From the NCBI GenBank assembly GCA_964450385.1, contig CAYVEC010000036.1, forward strand, positions 1 through 12,461: a stretch of DNA of 12,461 nucleotides, read 5' to 3'. Shown in pieces: positions 1 through 6,950 of the stretch; position 1 is the first letter of the stretch; each line of letters begins with the position of its first letter. The translations under genes and the position numbers were made by a program. The notes beneath the pieces were generated by a model. That model saw only the letters and a program-made list of their open reading frames with translations. It made no database searches and had not been told where the DNA came from. This DNA comes from JAKLFA01 sp964450385. Its GTDB lineage: Bacteria > Omnitrophota > Gorgyraeia > Zapsychrales > JANLHA01.

Positions 1-345
1 CTGCCGCAAATCTTGCATGAATGGCTTTATCATCTCAACACGCACTTTGTGATCATGAACGTATATTTTGCCCTTGTCACGATCGTAGGTTTTTATATTT
101 TCTTCAGCGCGCCGATCTGGCAAAAAAGCCCTGCCATCTTAAATGCATTAAAAGAATTAGGGGCATGCTCCTTGGCCGTTTATTTTGTCCATTTTAAGAT
201 GATGGATATGATCAGCGCCATGGCTCTAAAATTCCCGTATGGCGTTTTATCAATTTTTATATTTTCATTCATCTTTGCCTATGGGATGACGAAATTGGCA
301 AACATGATCAACTCCATCTTATTAAATGAATCACATCTAAAATGA
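1..345 (+). CDS. C-terminal part of an acyltransferase-3-like integral membrane protein (5' end outside window)
   Basis: The frame is open from the first base, so this is the 3' end of a longer gene; a TTG at 13 is not needed as a start. The visible 114 codons encode two or three hydrophobic membrane segments, roughly the stretches VIMNVYFALVTIVGFYIFF, LGACSLAVYFVHF and YGVLSIFIFSFIFAYGM. The pattern of a small-residue helix ending in YFVHF resembles the last helices of acyltransferase-3 (OafA/YrhL-type) proteins, which move acetyl or other acyl groups onto extracellular sugars. The catalytic N-terminal part is not visible, so the family call is tentative; another polytopic polysaccharide protein is possible. 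Its TGA overlaps the next ATG (ATGA at 342-345), which indicates translational coupling with the downstream glycosyltransferase. Like that gene, it is distinctly A+T-rich compared with the rest of the window. Confidence 0.55.
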   Translation: MPQILHEWLYHLNTHFVIMNVYFALVTIVGFYIFFSAPIWQKSPAILNALKELGACSLAVYFVHFKMMDMISAMALKFPYGVLSIFIFSFIFAYGMTKLANMINSILLNESHLK

Positions 346-1454
346 AAAAGATAAAAATTTGCTGTGTCTTTTCAGAAATTTTAGGGATGAAAACCTTATC
401 ACAACGATATCGAGATGCCTTTAATAGCATGGATTTCGTTGAAAAGATCCCCATATCAATCGGACCCGACGATTATCGGAGATATCCCTCAAACCGCCTG
501 CAAAAACTCAGTTGCACCTGGGAGATCAGCGCGGTGATACAAAAAAAATTCCAGCGTGAATGCCCCCCTGACTACGATGCCTTATTTATCGCCGGTCACG
601 AAGCTGCCTTGGCGCTTCGCCAGGAGGTTAAAAAACATCCGACAATCCTCGCCCTGGATGTTGTGCCAACCCTTGCCCATGATCTGATCAGATTAACCTC
701 TAAAAACCCTATCGCCCGATTCCGCTCCACCCTTGCGGATCACCTGACACGCCCTATGTTCCAAAAAGTTTTTCGTGATATTGATGCCTTCCTGCCAATA
801 TCTCGCTGGTGCGCCACGGGTCTGATCAATCATTACGCGGTGTCAAAAGACAAAGTGCATCCGTTATACTGCCCGTGCGCCCTGGCCCTGTGGCGTCCAC
901 AAAAAAGAGAAGGGGGTCCGGTTCGTCTCCTGTTTGTCGGCAATGACTTTGAACGAAAAGGCGGTCCTTTTCTTTTAGATCTTTACAAAAAGCATTTCAC
1001 CGCCCGCTCTGACGTTGAGCTGGTCATCGTCTCCTCAAATAATAATCTGTCACCCGATACCCTGCCGAAGAGGGCATCGCTGTATAAGAATATCCCCCAT
1101 GATGACATGCCGAAAGTTTTCAAGGACTCTGATATTTTTGTTTTTCCGACCTTTAAGGATTATCTCGCGCTTGTCGCATCCGAAGCAGCTTGTGTCGGCT
1201 TACCGATTATAGGGAGAGATGTCGGAGGACTTAACGAGGTCATCGTAAATGGGGTCAATGGATATCTGATGCCGTATCACAGCTGCGAAAATGACTGGTA
1301 TGAAAAAATTAGCTTTTTGATCGACCATCCTGAAATTAGAATGGCTATGGGACAAGAGTCTCGAAAACGTGCGGAACAGAAGTTTGATCAGAAAAAATTT
1401 AATGATCAGTTGAGGGTTGTTTTAACCAGGCTAACAAAACAAATGGTGCCATGA
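342..1454 (+). CDS. GT4-type (GT-B fold) glycosyltransferase
   Basis: A 370-residue cytoplasmic or membrane-associated glycosyltransferase, probably transferring a sugar from a nucleotide-sugar donor onto a growing surface glycan. The C-terminal half carries the group 1 / GT4 signature: a strand and glycine turn RLLFVGNDFERKGG around residue 200, then FVFPTFKDYLALVASEA and GLPIIGRDVGGLNEVI. The usual E-x7-E pair appears as D273-x7-E281, a conservative change at the first acidic position. The N-terminal acceptor domain is divergent, so the sugar and linkage cannot be read. The start is the ATG inside the ATGA overlap with the previous gene; there is no clear Shine-Dalgarno sequence, which fits coupled translation. 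Its own stop overlaps the next start in the same way (1451-1454). The gene uses many A/T-ending codons, unlike its downstream neighbours. Confidence 0.85.
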   Translation: MKKIKICCVFSEILGMKTLSQRYRDAFNSMDFVEKIPISIGPDDYRRYPSNRLQKLSCTWEISAVIQKKFQRECPPDYDALFIAGHEAALALRQEVKKHPTILALDVVPTLAHDLIRLTSKNPIARFRSTLADHLTRPMFQKVFRDIDAFLPISRWCATGLINHYAVSKDKVHPLYCPCALALWRPQKREGGPVRLLFVGNDFERKGGPFLLDLYKKHFTARSDVELVIVSSNNNLSPDTLPKRASLYKNIPHDDMPKVFKDSDIFVFPTFKDYLALVASEAACVGLPIIGRDVGGLNEVIVNGVNGYLMPYHSCENDWYEKISFLIDHPEIRMAMGQESRKRAEQKFDQKKFNDQLRVVLTRLTKQMVP

Positions 1455-4156
1455 AAACAGTACAATCCTTCATTTTCATATTTTTCCTTTCACTGGTAGC
1501 GACCCTTATCAGTATCGAGCCCGCCGCCCTTGCGCAGCCCGTCCGCACGGCGCTCACGATCACCGTCAACGGCCAGGCCGCTCCGCGCATCGTCACCATG
1601 GGACAGGAGGCCATGCTCTGTGAATACGCCGAGGGAAATTACGAACCCGTGGGCGTTCGCTCACCGATCTCTCCGAAAGGGTCTGTGGAATTTGACCTGT
1701 TGGATGACCGCGCCTACGCCGCGCGAATTTATTTAAACGGGAGCTCGTCGCCGCTCTACAGCCCGGTCCTGGCGCCCGGGACCAATACCTGGGACATCCG
1801 GGTTGCCGAGGTTCAAGTCACCGGAGATGAGACCCGTCTTGTGGTCGGGTCACCCGCCGTTCTCTACCGCGACGACGAGGGCGACCTGCGGGACACCGGG
1901 GTGACCGCCACCGTGCTCGATGGAGGAGTTTTTTTCCTGTTCTTGCCGTCACCCGACCCGATCTACCAGGCAGGGGTCGCCTTGCCATCGGGCAGGATCC
2001 TTTTTACCAACAAACTCAATCCAGGAAAACACATCCTTAACCTTGCCGAGACAGGCCGTGACGATCTGGCGCAGCCCGCGGCACGCCTCGATGAACACAC
2101 CGCCTCACCCGCGGTCTTGACCGGGGTCTGGGCCAATAACGGCGAGGACAAGGTGACCCAGGATGAGCTTCGCGCGACCCAAGGCCGAGATGTCACAAAC
2201 GCGGTCTGGGACGGCACCACTATCCGCCTCTTCGGCGGCCGCAACGAAACCGTCGCCTTTAATCTGATCCTTGAGTCCGGCGCTAGGGATGCTGTGCAGA
2301 CGAGCGTACGTTTTGACACACTCCAAGGCCAGAATGGCGAGAAGGGGATCGTCTCTCGGCCCGCCTCGCGCCAGACGCTCTTTAATTTTATTGACCGACC
2401 GATCGAACTTTTTTATGTCCGATATCTGCAGATCCGCGGGGTCGGGCGTCTTCTCTATATGCCGGACTATGACGAACGTCATGTGCCCGAACGCCTGCGC
2501 CTGCCGTTCACGTTACCGAAAGGGACCTCTCAGGGCCGCTTTGAAGACCGGCCTGATGCCAATAAATTTTATCCGGATATCGCGGTCCCAATCGAGGCCG
2601 TCGGATCGTTTACGATCAAAAAAGAACAGAACCAAAGCATCTGGATCGACATTTATATTCCTCGTGATCTCCCGGAGGGAACATACACGGGCCAGGTCCT
2701 AGTCTCAGAAGGCGAGACGAATACCTTCGCGGTGCCTGTCACCCTCCAGGTCCTCCCGTTCACTTTGCCCGATCAGCCGAGCGCCCGGACCATGCTCTGG
2801 TACAGCGATGAAGACGTCTTTGACCGATACCTCGGACACAAATGGCCCACCTGGAACGGCCTGGCCACCGAGGACCAAAACCGTCTGGCTCAGGTCTTTC
2901 TCAATCATCACAAGCTGGCCCACCGTCACCACATCTCGCTCATCGACGAAGGCATGCTCATTAACCCGGACCGAACCCCAAAATGGCAGGATCAGCGCGT
3001 CGAAAATTGGCAAAAAATCCTCACCGGCGAGGCCTTTACCCGAGCGAACGGCTACACGGGTTTTGGTGAAGGCGTCTCAAGCGGGGTCTATTCAATCGGC
3101 ACCTACGGCGCCTGGCGCCGCGTCTGGAAACCCGACAACAAGGCCGATATCTGGACCTGGAGCGACCTCTGGGTCCGCTGGTTTGAACAGTATTGCCCGG
3201 GTGTGGAATTCTTTCTCTACCTTTATGATGAGCCGTCGGCAGACAAATTTCAAGAGATCGAACAATGGGCCCGCTGGATCAAGGATAATCCCGGACCGGG
3301 CCAGCGGTTAAAAACACTCGTCGTGAGCAAACTGACGAACAGCACCCGGCAGATGCCGTCGGTTGATATCGATTTTACCGGATGGGGGGACACCGCTGTC
3401 TGGGCACCGATCGTCGCCGAATACCGCGCCAAGGGCAAGACCTACTGGGCCTACAACGGCTGGCGGCCGTCGACCGGGAGTTTTGCCACCGAAGATGACG
3501 GCGTGGCCCCGCGCGTCATCGGCTGGACGCACTTCAAACATCAGGCGGGCCGGTGGTTCTATTGGCAGGCCACGCACTACAAAAATTCTTCTCACGTGAG
3601 TGTCGAAACGAATGTCTTTCGCACGGCCTGGACCTTTGGCCGCCGCGGGGACCAGCCGCACCCCAAATACGGAGAGACCGGGCCCAATTACAGTAACGGC
3701 GACGGTGTTCTCTTGTATCCCGGGACCGAGCGCCGCTACCCCGAGGACAACTACGGCCTCGATGGACCGATCGCGAGCCTACGCCTCAAACACTGGCGGC
3801 GCGGCATCGAGGACCATGAATATCTGACTATGGCCGCGCGCTATGATCCCGACAGGGTCAAACGCATTGTAGAACGTATGATTCCAAAAGTCTTATGGGA
3901 GATCGGGGTCACTGACCCGAAAGACCCAAGTTATGTCCACACGGATATCTCCTGGCCGACCGATCCCGATGCCTGGGAATCGGCCCGCCGGGAACTCGCT
4001 GAGATCATCCTCAAAGGCCAGGGCCGCGCCGATGTCGAACTCGCGCCGATCCATGTGCGGCCACGGCCTACAGTGCCGACTACGCTGGAGCGCACACCCA
4101 ACACGGCCCCCTGGTCATGGGCAGAATTCTGGAGTTTCAAATGGCTGAACCATTAA
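1451..4156 (+). CDS. Secreted GH123/DUF4091-like glycoside hydrolase family protein
   Basis: This 901-residue protein has an N-terminal signal peptide (MKTVQ, a hydrophobic stretch, then a likely cut near ALAQ, residue 29), so it acts outside the cytoplasmic membrane. Residues about 220-275 (VWANNGEDKV..., VWDGTTIRLFGGRNE) and about 385-440 (IPRDLPEGTYTG, VPVTLQVLPFTLP) look like the beta-sandwich domains that precede the barrel in GH123-like proteins. The C-terminal half matches the DUF4091 pattern: LYLYDEPSA with acidic pair D593-E594, in the position where GH123 N-acetylgalactosaminidases carry an Asp-Glu catalytic pair, and RRGIEDHEYLTMAARYDPD at about 783-801. A hydrolase acting on an amino-sugar glycan is an inference; many DUF4091 proteins are uncharacterised. 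It starts in an ATGA overlap with the preceding glycosyltransferase, and its end overlaps the next gene by 16 bases, so it belongs to the same operon. Confidence 0.8.
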   Translation: MKTVQSFIFIFFLSLVATLISIEPAALAQPVRTALTITVNGQAAPRIVTMGQEAMLCEYAEGNYEPVGVRSPISPKGSVEFDLLDDRAYAARIYLNGSSSPLYSPVLAPGTNTWDIRVAEVQVTGDETRLVVGSPAVLYRDDEGDLRDTGVTATVLDGGVFFLFLPSPDPIYQAGVALPSGRILFTNKLNPGKHILNLAETGRDDLAQPAARLDEHTASPAVLTGVWANNGEDKVTQDELRATQGRDVTNAVWDGTTIRLFGGRNETVAFNLILESGARDAVQTSVRFDTLQGQNGEKGIVSRPASRQTLFNFIDRPIELFYVRYLQIRGVGRLLYMPDYDERHVPERLRLPFTLPKGTSQGRFEDRPDANKFYPDIAVPIEAVGSFTIKKEQNQSIWIDIYIPRDLPEGTYTGQVLVSEGETNTFAVPVTLQVLPFTLPDQPSARTMLWYSDEDVFDRYLGHKWPTWNGLATEDQNRLAQVFLNHHKLAHRHHISLIDEGMLINPDRTPKWQDQRVENWQKILTGEAFTRANGYTGFGEGVSSGVYSIGTYGAWRRVWKPDNKADIWTWSDLWVRWFEQYCPGVEFFLYLYDEPSADKFQEIEQWARWIKDNPGPGQRLKTLVVSKLTNSTRQMPSVDIDFTGWGDTAVWAPIVAEYRAKGKTYWAYNGWRPSTGSFATEDDGVAPRVIGWTHFKHQAGRWFYWQATHYKNSSHVSVETNVFRTAWTFGRRGDQPHPKYGETGPNYSNGDGVLLYPGTERRYPEDNYGLDGPIASLRLKHWRRGIEDHEYLTMAARYDPDRVKRIVERMIPKVLWEIGVTDPKDPSYVHTDISWPTDPDAWESARRELAEIILKGQGRADVELAPIHVRPRPTVPTTLERTPNTAPWSWAEFWSFKWLNH
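2730..2743 (+). repeat. Copy of the REP core sequence inside the GH123-like gene
   Basis: The 14 bases CGGTGCCTGTCACC are identical to the core upstream of the transposase at 9403-9416 and to the reverse complement of 6930-6943. The repeat can form a five-base-loop GGTG/CACC hairpin. Here it encodes V428-P429-V430-T431 in frame without disturbing the protein, and a VPVT-type strand is common in such beta-sandwich domains. It could therefore be chance convergence through codon choice rather than a mobile copy. It has no linker sequence next to it. Confidence 0.45.
4131..4134 (+). promoter_or_regulatory. Ribosome binding site that sets the start of the GT4 gene at 4141
   Basis: GGAG lies six bases before the ATG at 4141. 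An in-frame ATG further upstream at 4117 has no such sequence in front of it and would add eight residues (MGRILEFQ) before the natural GT4 opening strand MAEPLKILHL. I therefore choose 4141. The site lies inside the 3' end of the GH123-like gene. Confidence 0.7.
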
Positions 4157-5310
4157 AGATCCTTCACCTACGCAGTTCCGGTGGAATGTACGGCGCCGAG
4201 AGCGTCATCATTAACCTATGCCGTGAGCTCAATGCGCGCGGGTGCCACAACCATATCCTCTGCATGGATAACACCACGAACCCTCACACCGAACTCGTGG
4301 ACGCGGCCCTGGGGCTCGCGGTCTCATCCTCAAGCGTGGAATGCCGCGGGCTCATCGATCGTCACGCGATCGCCGAGATCCGGGCCGCCCTGGTGAACGG
4401 TAACTTCACGATCCTCCACACCCATGACTACAAGGCCACGGTCTACGGGCTTCTCGCGAGCCGCGGTCTGGGGATCCGGCGGGTCGCGACCAATCACCTC
4501 TGGGACACGATCAACACGAAGCTCTGGCTGTATCAACGGCTCGAGGGGGTCTGCTATAACGCCTTTGACCGGATCATTGCGGTCTCATCCCCGGTGGCAG
4601 AGAGCGTGCGGCCGTTTCTTCTTACATCATCAAAGCTCGTGATGATCCCTAACGGCATCGACCCGCATCATTTTAAAAAACAGTCCGCCCCGATGGATGG
4701 TGTAACCGATCCCGGGGTCGTCACGATCGGCATCGTGGGCCGGCTTGCCGCTCAAAAAGGCCACTGCTATCTTTTTGACGCGCTCGCGATCATCAAAAAA
4801 AACTTTTCCTCAGACCTCACCAGCCCGCTCCGGGTCCTGGTCGTCGGCGACGGGCCGCTTAAGGCCGAACTGAAAGACCAGTGTCAGACCCTGGGTCTCG
4901 CGGTCCACGATATGACCGAGGGGCCGGACGCGGCCGAAGGGGAGGGGATCACGGTCATTTTTACCGGTGTCCAGCGCGACATGCCCCGCGTCTATCACAG
5001 CCTCGACGTATTCGTCATGCCGTCCTTGTCCGAGGGCATGCCCATGGCGCTCCTTGAGGCCATGTCCGCGGGCGTTCCGGTCGTGGCCACAGCCGTCGGT
5101 GATATCCCGCGCGCGGTCCGTGACGGGTCAACCGGCCGGCTCGTTCGGCCCGGTCAAGCCCAGGAACTCGCCGACGCCCTCGTGGGAATGATCCGTCACC
5201 CCAAGGTGCGCCGGGAACTGGCCGCCGCCGGCCAGACCTTGGTCGACACCTCGTTCTCGGCCCGAGCCATGGGGGAAAAATACTGGGAATTATACAAAAA
5301 AATGATATAA
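4141..5310 (+). CDS. GT4 family glycosyltransferase
   Basis: A 389-residue GT-B glycosyltransferase with near-textbook GT4 features. The first strand and glycine loop LKILHLRSSGGMYGAE (residues 5-20) form the acceptor-side Rossmann start. IPNGID is at 169-174, and IGIVGRLAAQKGH opens the nucleotide-sugar domain. LVVGDGPL follows, and the E-x7-E motif is intact as E298-x7-E306 in SLSEGMPMALLEAMSAGVPVVA. It probably transfers a hexose-type residue from a nucleotide sugar to a lipid-linked glycan on the cytoplasmic face; the exact sugar cannot be read. A small charged insert (TEGPDAAEGEG) lies between the GDGP strand and the ITVIFTG strand. The gene overlaps the GH123-like gene by 16 bases and is followed by a 94-base gap, so it may end this transcription block. 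Confidence 0.92.
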   Translation: MAEPLKILHLRSSGGMYGAESVIINLCRELNARGCHNHILCMDNTTNPHTELVDAALGLAVSSSSVECRGLIDRHAIAEIRAALVNGNFTILHTHDYKATVYGLLASRGLGIRRVATNHLWDTINTKLWLYQRLEGVCYNAFDRIIAVSSPVAESVRPFLLTSSKLVMIPNGIDPHHFKKQSAPMDGVTDPGVVTIGIVGRLAAQKGHCYLFDALAIIKKNFSSDLTSPLRVLVVGDGPLKAELKDQCQTLGLAVHDMTEGPDAAEGEGITVIFTGVQRDMPRVYHSLDVFVMPSLSEGMPMALLEAMSAGVPVVATAVGDIPRAVRDGSTGRLVRPGQAQELADALVGMIRHPKVRRELAAAGQTLVDTSFSARAMGEKYWELYKKMI

Positions 5311-5404
5311 CTAATACAGGGACAAACTGTTAGAAAACTTTTAATCACATGTCCACAGCACGTAAACGGCGACACGGCGTCTCGTTACAAGAAAGTTGTT
5401 CGTT
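5311..5404. other. 94-base gap between glycosyltransferase and acyltransferase genes
   Basis: This is the first real gap in the left gene block. It is A+T-rich at its left end and holds a weak -10-like TTTAAT at 5340-5345 with no convincing -35 partner. There is no hairpin followed by T residues. A purine-rich AAGAAAG (5389-5395) before the next ATG may serve as a weak ribosome binding site. A promoter here is possible but not shown. Confidence 0.3.
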
Positions 5405-6175
5405 ATGAAAAAAGACCCCTCATTATGGTGCAGTCTGGCGCGGATCATCGCCTGCGGCTGTATCTTCCTTTATCATTTTCTTGTCCTTCATCACGCGCCG
5501 ACATACGGGCTTGCGACGTGGGGCCTCGGGATCTTTTTTTTCCTGTCCGGATGGTTCAGCGTCTCTGTGAAAGAGTCTCCCTGGACATGGTTTCTTAAAC
5601 GCCTCCGCCGGATCCTGATCCCGTACTGGCCGGTCATCATCCTTGTCCTGGTCGCGAACCGCGTGGTCGGATACAAGGAGACAACACTCCTCAATGACAT
5701 CCTGACCTTTCTGGGCTTCAGCCTGTTCGTCGACGATCCAGTTTATGTGATCTCGTGGTTCATCACGATCATGATCCTCCTGGATTTTAGCCTCTATCTC
5801 TTTCACCGCCTCACCGCACGCTGGCTGAAGGCCGTGTATCTCGCCGCCCTGATCGTGACGTTCAATTATTTCCTTCCGGAATTACACAATGCCCTGTATT
5901 TGTTTTATATCGGTCATTATCTCAACGTCGTATCACAGAGTTGGCCGTCGCTCAATCAATGGCTCGCTGAGCGCCACGTCTGGTACCGGGTGATCAATAG
6001 CGCTGCGTTCCGGGTCCAAAATTATACCTATTCATTCTTTCTGATCCATGGAGCGGTCCTGATCTTTACAATACGATTCCTCGGGATCACCGGATCCCCG
6101 AGCTTGCTCATGACCGTGACCCTGAGTCTGATCGCGGCCTATATTCACAACCGGGTCTTGCGGCGATTTTCATGA
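5405..6175 (+). CDS. Acyltransferase-3 family membrane protein (short form)
   Basis: A 256-residue polytopic membrane protein. Acyltransferase-3 proteins move acyl groups, often acetyl, across the membrane onto sugars of surface glycans. The family's R-x10-H motif is present near the N-terminus as R13 to H24 (RIIACGCIFLYH). It is followed by the typical GLGIFFFLSGWFSV helix, a basic loop LKRLRRILIPYW, further hydrophobic helices, and a last YSFFLIHGAVLIF segment. Family members usually have about 330-400 residues, so this one seems to lack one or two helices in its second half while keeping both ends. I use the ATG at 5405. A TTG three codons upstream would only add MFV and would overlap the likely ribosome binding site. 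The neighbouring glycosyltransferases suggest the acceptor is the glycan they build. A functional minimal form or an internally deleted copy are both possible. Confidence 0.8.
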   Translation: MKKDPSLWCSLARIIACGCIFLYHFLVLHHAPTYGLATWGLGIFFFLSGWFSVSVKESPWTWFLKRLRRILIPYWPVIILVLVANRVVGYKETTLLNDILTFLGFSLFVDDPVYVISWFITIMILLDFSLYLFHRLTARWLKAVYLAALIVTFNYFLPELHNALYLFYIGHYLNVVSQSWPSLNQWLAERHVWYRVINSAAFRVQNYTYSFFLIHGAVLIFTIRFLGITGSPSLLMTVTLSLIAAYIHNRVLRRFS

Positions 6176-6213
6176 CGGAACCTGGCGCCATCTAACCTAC
6201 CAAGGAACCCCCT

Positions 6214-6927
6214 ATGGCATTCACGACCACGATCGAACAATTCATGCGCCTGGCCATTGAGGCCGAAAAGATGGGCGAGGACTATTACCGGACGCTCGCG
6301 GCGCACGCACGCGATAAGGCCATCCGCAACATCTGCTGGTTCATGGCGAGCGAGGAGCGCGACCACCAGCGCACCTTTAAACGGATCCTCCGGGACTCCA
6401 AGAACCGCCGGCGTGAATATACCTTTGATTTCGACATCCTCAAGATCATGGAGCAAGGGAACCGCAACCTCTTCGATTCAAAGGCCATGGTTAAAAAACT
6501 CGAGGACCCGGCCTTTAACGTGCTTCAATGCCTCGGGATCGCGCTCCACGCCGAGAAAGAGGCGATCAGGATCTACCGAAGCATCCAGGCCGCGCTCGAC
6601 AAGGGCTATGAGGCCACGATCCACCAGATCATCTGCGAGGAGAACGATCACGCCGACATCATCCAGAAGGTGATCAACGCCCTGACCGGCAAAAACGCGC
6701 CGGCCCCGGCCCAGGCCGGCCAGGTCACGACCGGGATCGACGGCACAGTCGCCATCTCCGCGATCGAAAAAAAGGTCTTGGTCAAAAAAACCGTGATCCG
6801 GCGCAAGGCGATGTTCGATAATTTCAGGGATTATTTCTATATCCTGATGATGGCCCTGGTCCTGGTCGCGATCGTGGTGGCCATGATGGGCCCGCGGCTG
6901 ATCGAAAAATTATTGCAGGCGTTATAA
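6214..6927 (+). CDS. Ferritin-like (rubrerythrin-type) diiron protein with C-terminal membrane anchor
   Basis: This 237-residue protein has a four-helix ferritin-like domain at residues 1-157. Candidate iron ligands are E18 (EAEKMGEDYY), E48 and H51 in EERDH, E114 or E116 in HAEKEAIRIY, and E143 and H146 in EENDH. These give the two E-x-x-H sites expected of a diiron rubrerythrin-like bundle. No rubredoxin-type Cys pairs are seen, so it is an erythrin-like form. A linker rich in Ala, Pro and Gly (about 160-180) and a basic stretch (KKVLVKKTVIRRK) lead to one membrane helix at about 207-226, which would tether the bundle to the inner face of the membrane. Peroxide reduction or iron handling is the family role; the task here is unknown. 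AAGGA at 6202-6206 sits seven bases before the ATG, a good ribosome binding site. A different ferritin-like subfamily remains possible. Confidence 0.82.
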   Translation: MAFTTTIEQFMRLAIEAEKMGEDYYRTLAAHARDKAIRNICWFMASEERDHQRTFKRILRDSKNRRREYTFDFDILKIMEQGNRNLFDSKAMVKKLEDPAFNVLQCLGIALHAEKEAIRIYRSIQAALDKGYEATIHQIICEENDHADIIQKVINALTGKNAPAPAQAGQVTTGIDGTVAISAIEKKVLVKKTVIRRKAMFDNFRDYFYILMMALVLVAIVVAMMGPRLIEKLLQAL

Positions 6928-6928
6928 C

Positions 6929-6943
6929 CGGTGACAGGCACCG
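6929..6943 (-). repeat. Solitary REP core in reverse orientation before the GT4 gene
   Basis: The bases CGGTGACAGGCACCG are the reverse complement of the core repeated around the transposase. They form a perfect 5-bp stem (CGGTG/CACCG) with loop ACAGG. The copy begins one base after the stop codon of the ferritin-like gene and ends seven bases before the ATG at 6951. It occupies the place where a ribosome binding site would be expected, and no normal Shine-Dalgarno sequence is visible for the following gene. Confidence 0.8.
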
Positions 6944-6950
6944 TGATGGC

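Noticed and set aside
4117..4140. Upstream ATG start for the second GT4 gene
   Set aside because: It has no ribosome binding site and would add eight residues before the normal first strand; GGAG at 4131 points to the ATG at 4141.
5396..5404. TTG start three codons before the acyltransferase ATG
   Set aside because: It adds only three residues, and the purine-rich binding site is correctly spaced for the ATG at 5405.
5311..5404. Promoter or terminator in the gap before the acyltransferase gene
   Set aside because: Only a weak TTTAAT without -35 partner and no stable hairpin could be found, so I list the gap but claim no site.
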